This document shows, piece by piece, positions 45,901 through 60,400 of a stretch of 64,000 nt of DNA; the stretch's first letter is position 1; each line of letters starts with the position of its first letter. The notes under the pieces were generated by a model. That model saw only the letters and a program-made list of their open reading frames with translations, searched no databases and was not told where the DNA came from. The translations under genes were made by a program, and so were the position numbers. The DNA comes from Corylus avellana (lineage: Eukaryota > Streptophyta > Magnoliopsida > Fagales > Betulaceae). Location of the stretch: contig NC_081546.1 in NCBI RefSeq assembly GCF_901000735.1, positions 10,506,152-10,570,151 on the forward strand, in the 5' to 3' direction.

Positions 45901-48900
45901 CAGATTTCGAGTATTGGAAGATGCAGATTGAAGATTATCTGTATGGGAGGAAATTACATCTGCCTTTTTTATGGGAGCAAACTAACAGTATGGATGATGA
46001 CGAATAGGCCCTACTTGATCGATGGGTGCTAAGAGTTGTCCGGTTAGCACTGTCAAGATCAGTTCCACACAATGTTGTGAAGGAGAAAACCACGGCTGGT
46101 CTAATGACGACTTTTTCAAGTATATATAAAAAACCGTTTGCTAACAATAAGGTGCATATGATGAAGAAGTTGTTCAATTTAAAGATGGCTGAAGGTATTC
46201 CGGTAGCACAGCATATGGACGAGTTCAATACAATCACAAATCAATTGTCCTTGGTGGGAAGCATTGATTGTTCTGGCATCTTTGCCAAACAGTTGGGATG
46301 CCATTAAAATGGGAAGAGTAAACTCGAATATAAGGACATTAGGATTTGATTCTTAGTCAAGAGGTTCACAGAAGAGATCTGGGTGAAGCCTTAAGTTTTG
46401 GCGATGCCTTAAACCTTGAAACTCAGGGCAGAGGACAAGATAGAAATTGTTGTTACCGTGCACAACAATGATGAACAATATAGAATCAAAAAGAGAGAGA
46501 TTAAGAGAGAGTTGAGACACCGATTTAACGTAATTCGGCAATATGCCTATGTCTACAGAGAGTACGGCTGTATTTTGCGATTAATGATCAGGGTTACATC
46601 ATAGGAAAACCCTAAACCCTAACTATACAGATGTATTTTGGAAATTCCCAAAATACCTTGTACTGTGAACATTGCTATTGTGACGTTCACTCTGCTCCGG
46701 TCTAGTTGGCCTTCCACTAGTGTTAATATGAGCCACTAGTTCCAACAATCTCCACTTTGGCGAATATTCACCTATGAGAAGATAATCATTTGGATTCCCC
46801 TGGAACTGATAGATTTGGGGATGCCGCCGCCTCTCTTTTCTCCTTTCTAGCACCTGGAGGCAATTGTCAAGTCCAAGCAATGCTTGAACTTATCTACAGT
46901 AACAGGCTTCGTCAACATGTCCGCTGCATTCTCAGAAGTGTGAATGTTGTCAAATAACAATTCACCTGTAGTAACCAATTCCTTGATCTTATGAAACTTG
47001 GCATCAATGTAATTGGTTCTGGCATGATACACTTGGTTCTTTGCCGAATAAATGGCACTCTAGTTGTCACAATGTAACGAAACTCCTCCTTGTTGAATAC
47101 CCAGCCACCGCCATGTACTCTTCCTCAGTCGTGGACATCGCAATTGTGTACTAGATCATAGACTTCCAACATATGGATCCTCCTGTAAGAGTGAACACAT
47201 AACCCGTGGTCGACCTCCTGTCATCCAAGTCCCTTGCATAATCTGCATCCACATTTCCCACAATTAACAATTTATTCTTCTGTCTGACAAAAGGGATGCC
47301 GTAGTCTGTAGTACCTTTCAAGTATTTAAAAATCCATTTAACTGCATCCCAATGTTGTCTCCTTGGATTTGCCATGTACTTGCTCACCAAACTGACTGAA
47401 TGGGCCAAATCTGACTTGGTACATTACATAGCATATATTAGACACCCCACTGCACTGTCATATGGGACCTTAGACATGTCTTCGGTTTCTTCAACTGTCT
47501 TTGGACACTGTGAGGTAGACAAACGGAAGTGATTTGCCAAAGGTGTACTCACCGATTTCGCATTCTCCATGCAAAACCTTTCCAACAGCTTCTTTACATA
47601 GCTGGCCTAAGATAACCACAATCTCTTGGCATCCTTGTCCTTGCGAATCTCCATCCCAAGAATCTTCTTGGTTGCACCCAAATCCTTCATGTCAAATTCT
47701 CTACTCAACAAAACCTTCAGCGTGTTGACCTCCAATATACTCTTTGATGCAGTAAGCATATCATCCACGTAAAGTAACAGAAAAATAATTGAGCCATCAT
47801 CAAGGCTCCTCATATAAACACAACAATCATACTTATATCTCCTGTAGCCAATTCTGATCATGTAGGAGTCAAACCGCTTATACCACTACCTTGGAGACTG
47901 CTTCAGCCCATAAAGCGATTTCTTCAATTTACAGACCAAGTGCTCATATTCAAGTTGATTGAACCCTTCTCGCTGCTCCATGTAAATTTGCTCCTCCAAG
48001 TCACCAAGGAGAAAAGCTGTCTTCACATCGATCTGCTCCAATGCCATGTCATAATGAGTAACCAACGCCAAGACCGCTTTGATGGAAGTAAGTCTGACCA
48101 CTGGGTCAAATGTTTCCTCATAATCAACCTTCTTTTGCTGCGAATAACCCTTTGCTACTAGGCGAGCCTTGAACTTTTCTCCAATTTTTTTTTATACTGC
48201 TTTCCTTTTCTTGAATACCCACTTACTCACTCTCCGTGAACGTCGCTATCACGGTGTTCACTATGGTCCCGTGGCTATCGCGACGTTTACTCTGCTCTTG
48301 TCTACTTGGCCTTCCACTGGTATTAATATGAGCCACTAGTTCCAATAGAAAATTTGGTCAAGGAAGATCACAATTTAGGAAAAGGATAAATAAATCCAGA
48401 TTCGGATAGAAACCCAAATGTTAGAATTGTGTCAAGACTGGCCACTACAAGAAGAATTGTAGGGAACTGAGGAAGGAGGCTGAGAACGACTCTACAAGTG
48501 TAGAGAAATGGAGTGCAGGATGCCCTACTTCTCTCTGTCGATAGTCCTCTTGATTCTTAGGTCTTGGACTTAGGAGCCTCTTTTCATACCAAAGCGAGGT
48601 GTGAAATTCTCGAGAATTATGTTGGTGGAGATTTTGAGACAGTGTATTTGGCTGATGGAGTGACATTGGATATTGTAAGCATGGGTGATGTTCACATTAG
48701 AGTTCGTAGTGACTCAGTATGGAAGTTGTAGAAAGTTAGGCATGTTCTAGAACTATAGAAGAATATGATTTTAGTAGGACAACTTGATAAGGAAGGGCAT
48801 TTAATTAATTTCCACGGTGGAAAGTGGAAGGGCAGTACTGGAGCCAGGATTCTGGGTCGTGGTTATAAGACATGTACTCTTTATATGACCATGAACAGTA

Positions 48901-51445
48901 GGGGTACAATTGCTGACTCAAAGCTATAGCAGCTACCTAAGGCTTGGGCATGTGAGCAAGAAGGGGATGAAGGTACTTTTGACAAAGGGGAAGCTACAAG
49001 AACTGAAATCAGTTGAATCTGATTTATGTAAATGCTGCGTCCTAGGGAAGCAGAAAAGGGTGAGTTTCATGAAGGTTGGTAGAGCACTGAAACCTAGAAA
49101 GCCAGAGCTGGTACGCATGGACTTGTGAATCGGGTCCCTCCCCAGTGGCATCTCTTGGAGGCTTGCGGTATTACATCACAAGCCACAAAATATGGGTCTA
49201 TTTTTTGAAAACTAAATATGATGCATTTGTGACTTTTAAGAAGTAGAAGGCAAATAGAAGGTTTAAAGACTTTTGTGCCACAAATGGGATTATGATGGAA
49301 AAGACTATCCTAGGAACACCACAGTTTAATGGTGTGGCTGAGCGCATGAACAAGAGCCTCAATGAGTGTGCTAGGAGTATGAGATTGCATGTTGGGTTGC
49401 CAATAAACTTTTTGGCATGATATCATACTTGATAAATAGGGGGCCTTTCGTACCTCTAAGCCAAAGATTATTGGAAGAAGTTTTGAATGGAAAGGGGGTA
49501 AACCTTTGTTATTTGAGAGTTTTTGGTTGTGTATCATATGTTCACATTGGTTCTGATGCTCATAGTAAACTAGATGCTAAGTCTAGAGAATGTTTCTTCA
49601 ATGGATATGAAGATAAGGCCTTTGATTATCGGTTTTGGGACGATCAAAACCGGAAGATCATTAGAAGTCGAAAAATGATTTTTAATGATTGTATTGTGTA
49701 CAAGGATAGGTCAAGTGCAGAACCTAATATTACAGAGCTAAAGCCTACAAAGTTTGAGTTTGTAAACTTAGATGAGCTTTTTGAAGGTATAGTTCACAAT
49801 AAGGATCATGAGGATGAAACATTGACTGATAGCTAGAAAGAGAAACAGTTCTTGGAGCTGGAGCTTGATGAATAACCTTCACTCATAGAAGAATGTGATG
49901 ACGAAGAATCTTCAAGAGACTCACCGCATTGAGAAGAGTCTTATTCTTTAGCAAGAGGCAGAAAGAAATGTGATTGAAAAGCATTAGAGAGGTATGACTT
50001 TGAGGATATTGTTTCTTTTGCTTTGATAGCTGGTAGTGGAGATCCATTGTCTATTCAAGATGGTATGCCGAAAGAGGTGAAATCGCTACAAAGAAGTAAA
50101 GCTTGGGAATTGGCATAATTGCCTAGAGGAAAAAAGAAGGCTAAAGGGTACAGATGAGTCTACATGAAGAAAAAGTCATCACATAAAGCTTTATGGCTGA
50201 CGAGACTAGTAGGAAAGCATGGTGGTATGTCTAGCTTAGGTTCTATGCTCAAGTTCAAGAGATGCTTGGACTTGAGTGGCAATTGTGGATTATGATTGTC
50301 CTTGGGGGCAATGGGTGGAGGCATACTGAGATTCGTATTGTTAAGGACTTGATGGAATTCAAATTAAGGTGGAGATTCATATTGTTAGACTTAAATGAGT
50401 TTCAAGTCAAGGTGAAGATTGTTGATGTGGGTGTCTTTCAACCCATCTATTAGTGTCTGGGTCTTGGTGCTTGGTTTTTCTATTCTCCAAAGGAGAACTC
50501 TATGACTGACTTGCTTTATTCTCCAAGTAGGAGAGTGTTTTGTTAGCCAACTTAGTCTTCTATTGGTTTTCAATTTGTCCCCAAGTCTATCTAATATTTG
50601 GACACCTTAAACAACTTATAGTAGGAGTATGAAGACCTACGGTTTTCCCATGTTGCAATCGACTTTGTCACAGTATATACAAAAACTTTTGTTGATTGTT
50701 GAAATCCAAGCAACATAGCTTCAATCAGAGTAGCACGGGAAAGTGTGGTTTTTCTTCTTGGTTTTGAGAGATAAAACAAGAGAGATAAACAAGCGGGTTG
50801 CCACTTGTTTGAGAGTAAGAAACTAAGAATTGCATATATTGGAGCTTTGAGTTTTGAGTGATATTCTCTAGGAAGTCATATTTGCAGGGGCAAGATCTTT
50901 AGGAGATTATTGGTGGTTGTGGCACTACACCACCTCCTACGGAAAATGTTTGAGAGGCTTTAGAAGTGGAGGACTAAAGCTGGTAAATTTGTGTTTAAGA
51001 TTAATAAAGGTTGAGGAGATGTTGAAGTATATTCGAAAAGCCACCACACTTAGAGAAGCATTAGATATACTAGATCGTTATCTTCTCAAAGAAAAATGAT
51101 TTGTAGCTTCAACTTCTTGAGAACAAGATAATATCCACGACCCAATGAGAGCTCACAATTAATTTGTATTTTACAAAGGTAAAATATTTTTGCTGTCAAA
51201 AATGTGAATTTGATCCAACTATTAAAATTAATGAAAAACATATAAGGATGATTATGCAGGAGTTGTCATGAATGTGGAGGACTTATAATAGTCGTTTAAG
51301 GTTGGAGAACCCATCCTTCTCTTGTAGAGAAGGGAAATTTATTAACCAACAAAAAAACTTGGGTCTCATTGAAGAAAAACGAAAGAGACTTTTTGGTGGT
51401 AACATGACAACTCTACTCAAATGATAGAAATGCACCATATTTAAG

Positions 51446-51479
<34 letters not shown>

Positions 51480-54400
51480 TGTACAAAGAATGAGTTTTCA
51501 ATCAGGGGGAGCTCAAAATGGTCAGAAAAGAGATGATCAATGTTCAAGAAAAACTAAATATTTGAATCAAAATATTTAATTCTTTAACTGTGGTAAAAAA
51601 TGGCACTATCCTCGAGACGGTCAATTTAAGACATTTTAGAAGAAGAAAACCTAGTGACATCAAATAATCTCCAAGACATGTATTTTGAGGCTGATTTGTG
51701 CTCATGAGAAGGATTAGATATCAACTAGGAAGCTATCAAACAACAATTTGTCATTGATGAAATCACAACAAGTGCTACTGTTGTTAAGTTAGAGGAAATA
51801 CCATTGGCGGTGACCAAACCCAAGTAGTCAATTAATATGGCAAAGTGGATCATTGACATTGAGGTGAGCTCCAATCAGATAAGTAAAAATCATTTGGGGG
51901 AACCAAAAGATAGCATGCAATCATGTCTTAAAACCATAGAAGAACATATACCATTAATTGGTGAAATATAGCAAGAGAGAAAGTCAGAAAGAGCAAAAAG
52001 CCCATGGAAGATTGGTGTGCATAGAACACTAGTAGATGTCATACATTATAGTATTGAAGAATAAAAAGAGGGAGAGCCGACTACATTTGAAGCAAAACCT
52101 ATAAACACAACATGGAGGAAAGTAATGAAAAAATAAGTATTTGCATGAAAGATAACCATATTTGGGATATAGTTCCAAAATCAAAGAATGTTACACCCAT
52201 TTCTTGCCAATGGGTTGATAAAGTGAAGATTTGTCTACATGGATTTAGTAAAAGTATAAGGCGTACGTTGCTAATGGCTTTGGGATTCTATAAATAGTAT
52301 GGATTGAATTATGATGAAACCTTTAGCCTTGTGACCAAGATTACTACAATTTGTTTTGCTAGTATTGTTAGCTAGTAGATTATAGAAGCTATAGAAAATG
52401 GATGTGAAAAATGTTTTCCTACATGAATTATTAAATCAAGGAGGGATGGTGTTGAGGGGGAGTGTTGAACAATGGTAGCACTGCTTATCTCACCATTGGC
52501 TTTCTCTCTCCAAAATTTTTTCTCCATGGTCTCTCTGCTCAAGCAACCACATCTCATTGCTAAGTATGACCGCGCTTCCTCTCCAATTAGTTTTCTTTCC
52601 TTCTCCATCTTGCTCTTTTTTTACAAATTTTTCTTCTGTTGCTTTTCTTCACATCTTGCTACTCCAACAACTTGCCTTTACCAATCTCTTTATTTCCTTC
52701 TCTCTCTCACGTCTCTTCCTACCAGCTCGTGGCTAGCTCACTAAGTCGACTCAAGGACAATTTGGGAATAGTAGAAAATTTGGCTAATATGTATATATAT
52801 ATACACAGAGAGAGAGGCATGGGCTATGTGTGTTACTGTGTGCAAAAAACATAGCTCAAAAAACAGTGTGTTTCCATTAATGCATGATGGGTGTTGTGTG
52901 CGTGTACTTTGTCTATGTTTGTGTTGTATGTATCATAGTATGAGAGAAAGTGCGTCAATTATGTGTCGGTCATGAATATTGTGTGTCTCACAACTCAAAG
53001 AGAAAGGGTGTTGTGTGTGTTGCATCCTAAGAGAGAAAAAGTTTGTACTAGTAATTGAGATTTTTTTTTTTTTTTTTTTTTTTTTTGGTTTTGTTTGGTG
53101 TGAATGTGAATACACTTGTGTCATTCCTATGTGCTAGTGATTTTCTAATAGAAATTTCTTATTTTATCATACCTATTGTCCTTATCAACTCTATCCACAT
53201 TTGATTCAACACTATTAAACTCTTAATTGACTTTTATTCCCTATGTACTCATCCTAAGAATTTATATTAGTAAATCTAATATCCTGGCTATTATAAAACT
53301 ATTATTTGCTTTGACAAATGATAAGAGAGAATGTACTAAGCAATACACACACAAACACACACACATTGCCAAGTAGCAAGCAATTAAATAGGTTGGGTTA
53401 GTTGTAAATTATTATAGAAGAATGGAAATTCTATACTTTCTAGTTTCTATGAAAGATTTTTTTAGAGCCATAATAGGCATACAAGTGTCTAAAATATGGT
53501 ATATTGTGCATAGGACTTGTATTGTGTATGTGAATAGCTCATTATTATTATATAAAAATAAATTAGAACATGATAAAGGGAACTTACGATGTGCGAAAAC
53601 CATGGTGGAGAAGGCATACCATAAGCTTGTCCCTATTTGATGTGAGGGAGGCCCACGAAAATCATCATTTATTCGGTGTTCAAGAACCCATACCACAAAG
53701 CCTATGAAGACAAAGAAACAACCGCTTGTCATCCAGAGATCCCAAGTTAAAGGCTTTAAGAACACCCATGCGTTTTTTGGCCTTCTGTCTTGGATTGGCA
53801 CAACCATTGATACTCCAGATTCCGTGTATGGCAACGTGAAGTCCACAAAGTTAGACCTGTTTGCTATGATCGTTGTATCTCCTACCACAGCATCGAAGTT
53901 CTGTCAAGAAAATGATTTAATTCAATCATTTATATTAATAACATTTATCTTAGTTGTCAAAAATAGTAAAAAAAATTTTACTCACCCCAAGAAATACTTC
54001 ATAGACCAAATCGTTATAAGTACCGCCGCTTTTACCATCAGGCTTTGCAAAGGGAATGAACTCGTAGCTAATAGTGTATGGCAATATTTCCATTACAGCA
54101 TTGAAGATGTCTATGCAGTACCCAGTGACATGTGTTGTGTTAGTGCTAGGATCACGCGTCACCTTAACAAATTCACTAAAACCGTCCTTCATTGGAACTC
54201 CTATTCGCAACTTCTTCCCATTAGTTGCAATATCCCAACCTTTGGGGGTAGAACTCAAATCTCCCGGCCATATAATAGGCCCTAGATTGTTCTTCGAAGT
54301 GGAATAGGTGCTTCTATTCGCTGAATTCAATTTCCTTATAAGTCCCTTTTTTGGAGTCCAGAATGCAATCCCCCTTTTTCCATTACCATTCACATTAATT

Positions 54401-57400
54401 ATCTCAAAAGTAGATGATTGTAGTTGCCCATTAACAAGATTGAACTCTCCTGTAAGGCCTGTGAATCTTACACCCAATAATGCTTCCCGAAGTTTTGGTC
54501 CATTTTGAGAGACACTAATAGTTTCTAGATCAGTTAAGTTGCTTGAAGAATATGTCTTTTCAAAGCCAAGATTTGTGATGCCAGCTTTCTCAACTGCCCT
54601 AGCTAGTGCTGATGCAGCATCATAAGCCCATACGCTGACAACATCCAATTCAGCGTCGATAAAGTTTGGATTGTCTTGTCGGAATGTCCTTTTCCATCGA
54701 ATTGTAAAATCTTCAAGCACTTTTGTTTTTGAAACGTAAGTCTTTATACCCAATACCCCTTGCATTGAGTCTAGAATTGAAGGTTCTATGGAAGTAAATG
54801 AATTGGCTATCCCATTGGTAATGATCCAAACATAACCTTCTCTCATCATTCCAATCTCTTTTGCTTTGGTGAAAAGTTGAGAACTAAGATTGCGTGACAT
54901 GTGCACAACGAAGACTCTTGTTTGCATTGTCATCAACTTGTAAAGTTCTTGACCAATTTGGTCATCCGTGGCCAATGGAGGAATGACACTTCGGTAAGGG
55001 ATACGGGCATCAATCTCTTGCAAGGCGTCAATCAAGTAGGGTATTATACCTTCCCCATAACTATTGTCTTCATAGATTGGCACAACTTTTCTCCATCCAA
55101 AAGCTTGAATAATTGCACTTATAGCTTTCACTTGAGATGAGTCATTTTGAGCGACTTGAAAAAAATATGGATTTCGAAGGGAAGTAAGAGAAGAGCTTGT
55201 TGCTGAGAATGATATAATGGGAACCTGAGCTTTCCCCCCTAGATCGATGACAAAGTTGGCCTGCATCGAGTTTTGTGGCCCTATGATGGCTTGCACTCCT
55301 ACATTTTTTATCAGGTGTAGAGCTGTACATGTTTAAGAAACAAATAGAAATATGATTAAATGTCCAATTGAACTCAAAATGATCGGTCATCGGGCCTTTA
55401 GAAATGAAGTTAAAATCTAGTAACCATCATTGCATAATTACACAAGTACAATGGTTTTGATAAGCAATCAAAAATATTAGAAATTTAATGAAATGATGCA
55501 TGTGTGATAGATATAAAATATGGAGTCAACTGAATATTCCTAAAATGAATTGTGATGAATTGTAATGTAATATTGTTCATGCTATCGAACAATCTTAAAC
55601 TATAAAATTTAAACGTGAGCAAATTATAATTTTATTCTTTTGCATGTGATGCTTGAATGTCTATTTGACATAACCACGGTACAACTCATGTTTAAATGGC
55701 ATAATTGTCGTCTTTTTAGCATATTTAATATTTCTTTGTAGCATACTAGATGTTTCTGTGGTTTATCATGTGACCTTAAAATGTTGGCCTTTTGGAAAGT
55801 TAACAATGATTCTTGTATGAGATATGTTTCTTATCATCAAGCTGCAGTTCCCTTAACCCCCATTACATACGATCAAACTTACTAGGTGCTAATTAAAATA
55901 GAAGTTAAGGTATTTTAAAAAGGTTTATGACTTGTTGATCATTGGAGAATAATTAGTGTTGGAGCAATTACTTGGATCTGGTTGACTGCAAACCCAAGAA
56001 AAAGTTCACTTTACTATACAATGGTTTCTGATCAGTTGATCATAAAGGAGCAGTTGATTGGTTGTTTCCAAACCAAAGAATAGAAGTTTCCAGTTAGATA
56101 TATACTTAGGGTTCCACTGATATCGAAGAGATTGACAACAGATGATTGTAATATGTTACTTGTTGATACCAAATATTTCCAGCAGGCCCAAATAAAAGGC
56201 CCACTATGGTTTAAAGGCCACGACCTACTAAGCTGCCAAGCACACATTTCCAAACGTATGTGTCATCGCTTGGTCCATCCCCAAATCATGCAGTTATGCG
56301 CCATCTTATGCTAACCTGATAATTAGAGAAGTGTAACCATTCTCCAACAACCCAATCTAGGAGTAACAACTAAAATCAGAGAATAACAAACTCAATCTCC
56401 TAAAAAGAGTCTAGGTGCATGCCAAATCACCAGGCGAACTACCCCGAAGATTATCATGAAGGAAATCGCTTCACCACTCCCACGTATCAAGGGAGTCGAG
56501 TGAGAGTCCCACAAGGACTCGCCCACTCACTCACAGCCTCTATAAAAGGAGGAGCCCAACAATAATAAAATGACGGTGAATTCTATCCTTTGACCATCCT
56601 CAACTATTATTGCCTATTATTTTATCACTCTTATTTGACTCAAATTCTAACTTAGGCATCAAAGGTGGAACGGCCACCACACCCCCTACTTCGTGGCCTT
56701 CCACTGCTGATCCATTTTGCTCTTTGCAGGCTTTGGAATCAAATTGCTACCAGGGTTGACAACTGTCTCAACAGTTGGCGCCGTCTATGGGAACGATGAT
56801 CATATAGACGATCCAAAGTTCAAACAAGACAAAAGTAACGAATGGTAGCCATAAGCTCTCAAGGCCAAATTGAAAATCCCAATATGACCTGTCCAGCTCG
56901 AAAACATCAATCAACATGACGCCAGCAACCATGAAATTGAGGAAACTCCCACCGAACCCCTTGTCTTTGATTCACACTTGCCAAATAGCAGGTGTCTAGG
57001 GACCTTAAAGGTCTAGAACGAGCACATGATGGAAACCTTGGAGCTTCTACTGTAGAGAAGCTTCGAGAACCAGCATTCGGAGTAAGACTCGACGGGCGTC
57101 GGGCTACATCCAGGAACATCCAACGGACCTAATGAGCCACCGGCAACCAAAGTGGATGGTTCAGCAAATGCGTGTATGGACACCTTCCAAGCCAAGCTGG
57201 ACAGCCTGACCCAGGGATTGAATGGCTCGAACTCCGCAAGCCATGATGACTTCTTGGTGACAGACTTGCCATTCACCAAGAAGATCACAAAAGTTGATTT
57301 ACCCAACAAGTTTAAATTACTGCACATGGATCGCAACGACGGGAGCCATGACCCGGCAGACCATCTTGAAGCATACAGAGCTCACATGGCGTTGCAGGCC

Positions 57401-60400
57401 TCGTCCGACCCAATCCTTTGCCCAGCGTTTCTCTTCACCCTCAAGGGAGTTGTCAAACGCTGATTCAGCAGTCTGTAACCCAGGTCCATAAGGGCCTTTG
57501 CCGAACTCGATAAGAACTTCCTCTCCCATTTCATTGGAAATCGCCGGCGGCACAAGCCAGTGGCATATTTGCTAACCATAAAACAGGAGAGCAACGAGTC
57601 ATTGACAAGCTACATGGCTCGGTTCAACAGCCAAAAACTCACAGTCGATGATCCAGATGAAAGGATAGTCCATCCTGTATTAATGGGAGGAATTTGGCCC
57701 CATAGTCCCTTCATGGCGGACATAAGCCGTGATCCACCGAGGGATTTAGACGAGCTCATGGCGAGAGCCAAAAGATTCATCAATGGTGAAGAAATTGTGA
57801 AGGCCTTCGCAGAGCAAGCTCAAATCGAAAAACCCCCAGAAAGAAGGAGGGAGACTCGATGACTAGAGAGGGATATGCGGTCTCATAAGGCGGACAACTG
57901 CTTCAAAGCATATCCAGCGCATATCTCTCCATATACACCAGTTTCACAATGTTCGGACTTTCATGTTAAAATTGAGAGGTCCTCTCTCCAGACCCTCCTA
58001 CACACAAAGATGGACGCCCTAACTTTCAAACCCAAACGGGGCAGATACGAAGATTTGCAAGAAAAGAAATATACAAATCTCCACATAGACCAATGATAAG
58101 CGCCGAATGTTGCACATTCAAGCCCCTTAATTTGCATATGTTAATTCCTTAGTATTGTTATTTGTTTGATTTTGTTTTGTTTTTATGTTTCAGGTTTTAT
58201 TTGACAAACCATTGAAAATTGGGCTTAAAAGGGCAAAGAGCTGGGCAATCTGGATCTAGGATCGAGCGCACTCGGGCGTGTACTGCACGGCAGCAATCCT
58301 TTTCCAGCGTGAATTTGGTTTTCAATCTCCCAATTGGACTGGGAGACTGACCTCCGGTTTTCTGAGGGTTTCTAGGGTTTTTAGGGTTTTCCTAATCCCT
58401 ATAAATAGGGCTCTAAACATTGTAAACAGACACACCGCTATATAGAGTTTAAATTTCAGTAAATTGTCTTTGGAGCTTAGAAGATCATGAGCGGTTAAAC
58501 CCCTTCGTGGGGTGTTGATGTAACCCTATCCAAGCATAATGGTTTGATTGTATTTAATTGATAGATTTTCAATTTATGCATGTTGATTGTATAACTATGA
58601 GAATTGCTACCTTTTAATTCTGTTCTTAATTATTAAATGCAATTGTTCTTAAATTCCAAAATCAATATTTGTTAAATTCTTCTCTTATCTTAGAAAGTAT
58701 TTTACTTTTGTTGATCTCAAATCATTCTTGTTTTCTGTGATTATGAGGATAATGGTTATACAATGGGTTTAATTGACATATGATCAATAGGATTTGATAG
58801 GCTATGCCTAGGGAAGACGGATTGTACTACACCCTAGTTTAGTGTAATTTAGGTAGACAGTCTATGCTAACCGAAGATGGATTATACTTATTCATTGATT
58901 GTATGTATCATATTAAAGAATTTGATAATTTATACCTAGGGAAGACGGGTCGTACCGCATCTTAGTGGTTAGGTGGACGATCCGTGCTAACTGAAGATAA
59001 ATTATGCTTATTCTTTAATAAGGCAGTTTCTTGTTTATTTATAACTTTCACATAATGAATTTCTGGGATTAATTATGATTAGCCATTGTTGTGCGGATAG
59101 AGGTGAAGTCAATACCCTACACTCTCTCTCTTATTTTAAATCTCTTTTATTTTAATGCACTTTAGTTTTAAAGAAAATCAAATCAAATATCTTTTTAATT
59201 AAATTAATTTTAATCTTTCGAATTTGATAACAAAATCCCTGCAGTCCTTGAGGTTCGACACCCTCTCTATAGCGGTATTCTACAAAGATTCGTCCTATTG
59301 CGAGTGGTAATTTTATAATTGATATTTTTAGTCACAAAAATACCACATTAGCCAACAAGGGTACACTCCGGCAAACGGTACTCCCTTGCGTAAGAGCAGT
59401 AAAAGTCCTACTTACCAAAGTACAAACATACATGCATACAGACATACATACATACATGCATACATGCATACATACATCCGATCATGCATCTATTCATGCA
59501 TGCATCCAACATTTACCTACGGACTCATGCTTTGAACCTCGTACCACTCAAATAGTGCACGAATATGCCTACATACAAAAGATCATAAGAACAATTGATC
59601 TTTTTACAGGTTTACGGGTCCAAGTACTTTTTACTTCCTAAAAAAGATCATAAGAACAATTGAGTAGAAGTTTTAATGTGGCTTGGGAAGTACTATGTGC
59701 TCCTAAGAAGAAAGGAGGTTTGGGGCTTAAAATAATTAAAGAGTGGAATAATGAAGCCATCATGAAACATGTATGAAATTTGTTTGTTGTGTGTGTTCTG
59801 CAAAATAACAATGGAAGGAAGAGATCACATGTTTTTCCAATGTGGGTTTAGAAAGAGGATAAGCAGGGAAGTTTTGAAAAGATATGATGTCTAGTAAATG
59901 ATCTTTAAACTAATTGGGAGAAAATCATGAGTTGGCGTATCAAAAAAATTGAGAGGTACTCAGGCAGGAATATGAAAGGAACATTGTGTAGGCTAAGTTG
60001 GAGTGAGGCAATATATATATATGATAGTAGAGCAATCCTATTAGATTAGAATAGAAAATCTGTTAGGTGTAGTCATTGTTAGGTAGTGGGTCTGTTATCG
60101 AGTATTATCTATTAGGTTATTTAGTTCATTAATGTTTTATAGTTATTTTATTATTTTAATATTGTTATGTGTATAAGACTCTTATGTTATGTTTATCTCT
60201 TTTATCTTGTTAATTATTTGGGTAGGATTAGATTTATCTATTTTATCTTTTGAGTCAAATGGAAGTCCTATCTAATGTGGGAATATTTTTTATTGTCTTT
60301 AAATACTGCATTATTTATGAATAGAAGAAATCAATCAAGTAAATTATTCAAACTCTGTGTTTGTAAGAGTTGAGAGCACCTCTAATTGCTATAGGAGATT

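Larger units (their letters stand above)
45226..50865 (+). mobile_element. Inner Ty1/copia element (Tnt1-like)
   Basis: 5' LTR from 45226 (TGTTGACGTGGGTGTC) to about 45820, decayed primer site GTATTAGAGCTTTT (about 45827), gag, knuckle, protease and integrase. The RT/RNase H are missing. 3' LTR from 50420 (TGTTGATGTGGGTGTC), cut near 50865. The interior is interrupted by a reversed copia at 46448-48347. Confidence 0.8.
44530..53211 (+). mobile_element. Outer Ty1/copia element in GLR intron 3
   Basis: 5' LTR about 44530-45120 (probably truncated at its start) and 3' LTR 52463-53211 share blocks such as AACATAGCTCAA, AGAGAGAAAAAGT and the GAGAGAAAGTG repeats. A primer site TATCAGAGCCAG follows the 5' LTR at 45121; GTTGAGGGGGAG precedes the 3' LTR. 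Interior gag, knuckle and RT scraps occupy about 50870-52440. The rest is displaced by an inner copia. Confidence 0.75.

Noticed and set aside
53704..54285. 193-codon plus-strand frame opposite GLR exons 2-3
   Set aside because: Antisense shadow of the GLR coding sequence; the same shadow is seen over the paralog.
59432..59641. His/Thr/Cys-rich frame
   Set aside because: It is the CATA/CATG microsatellite read as codons.
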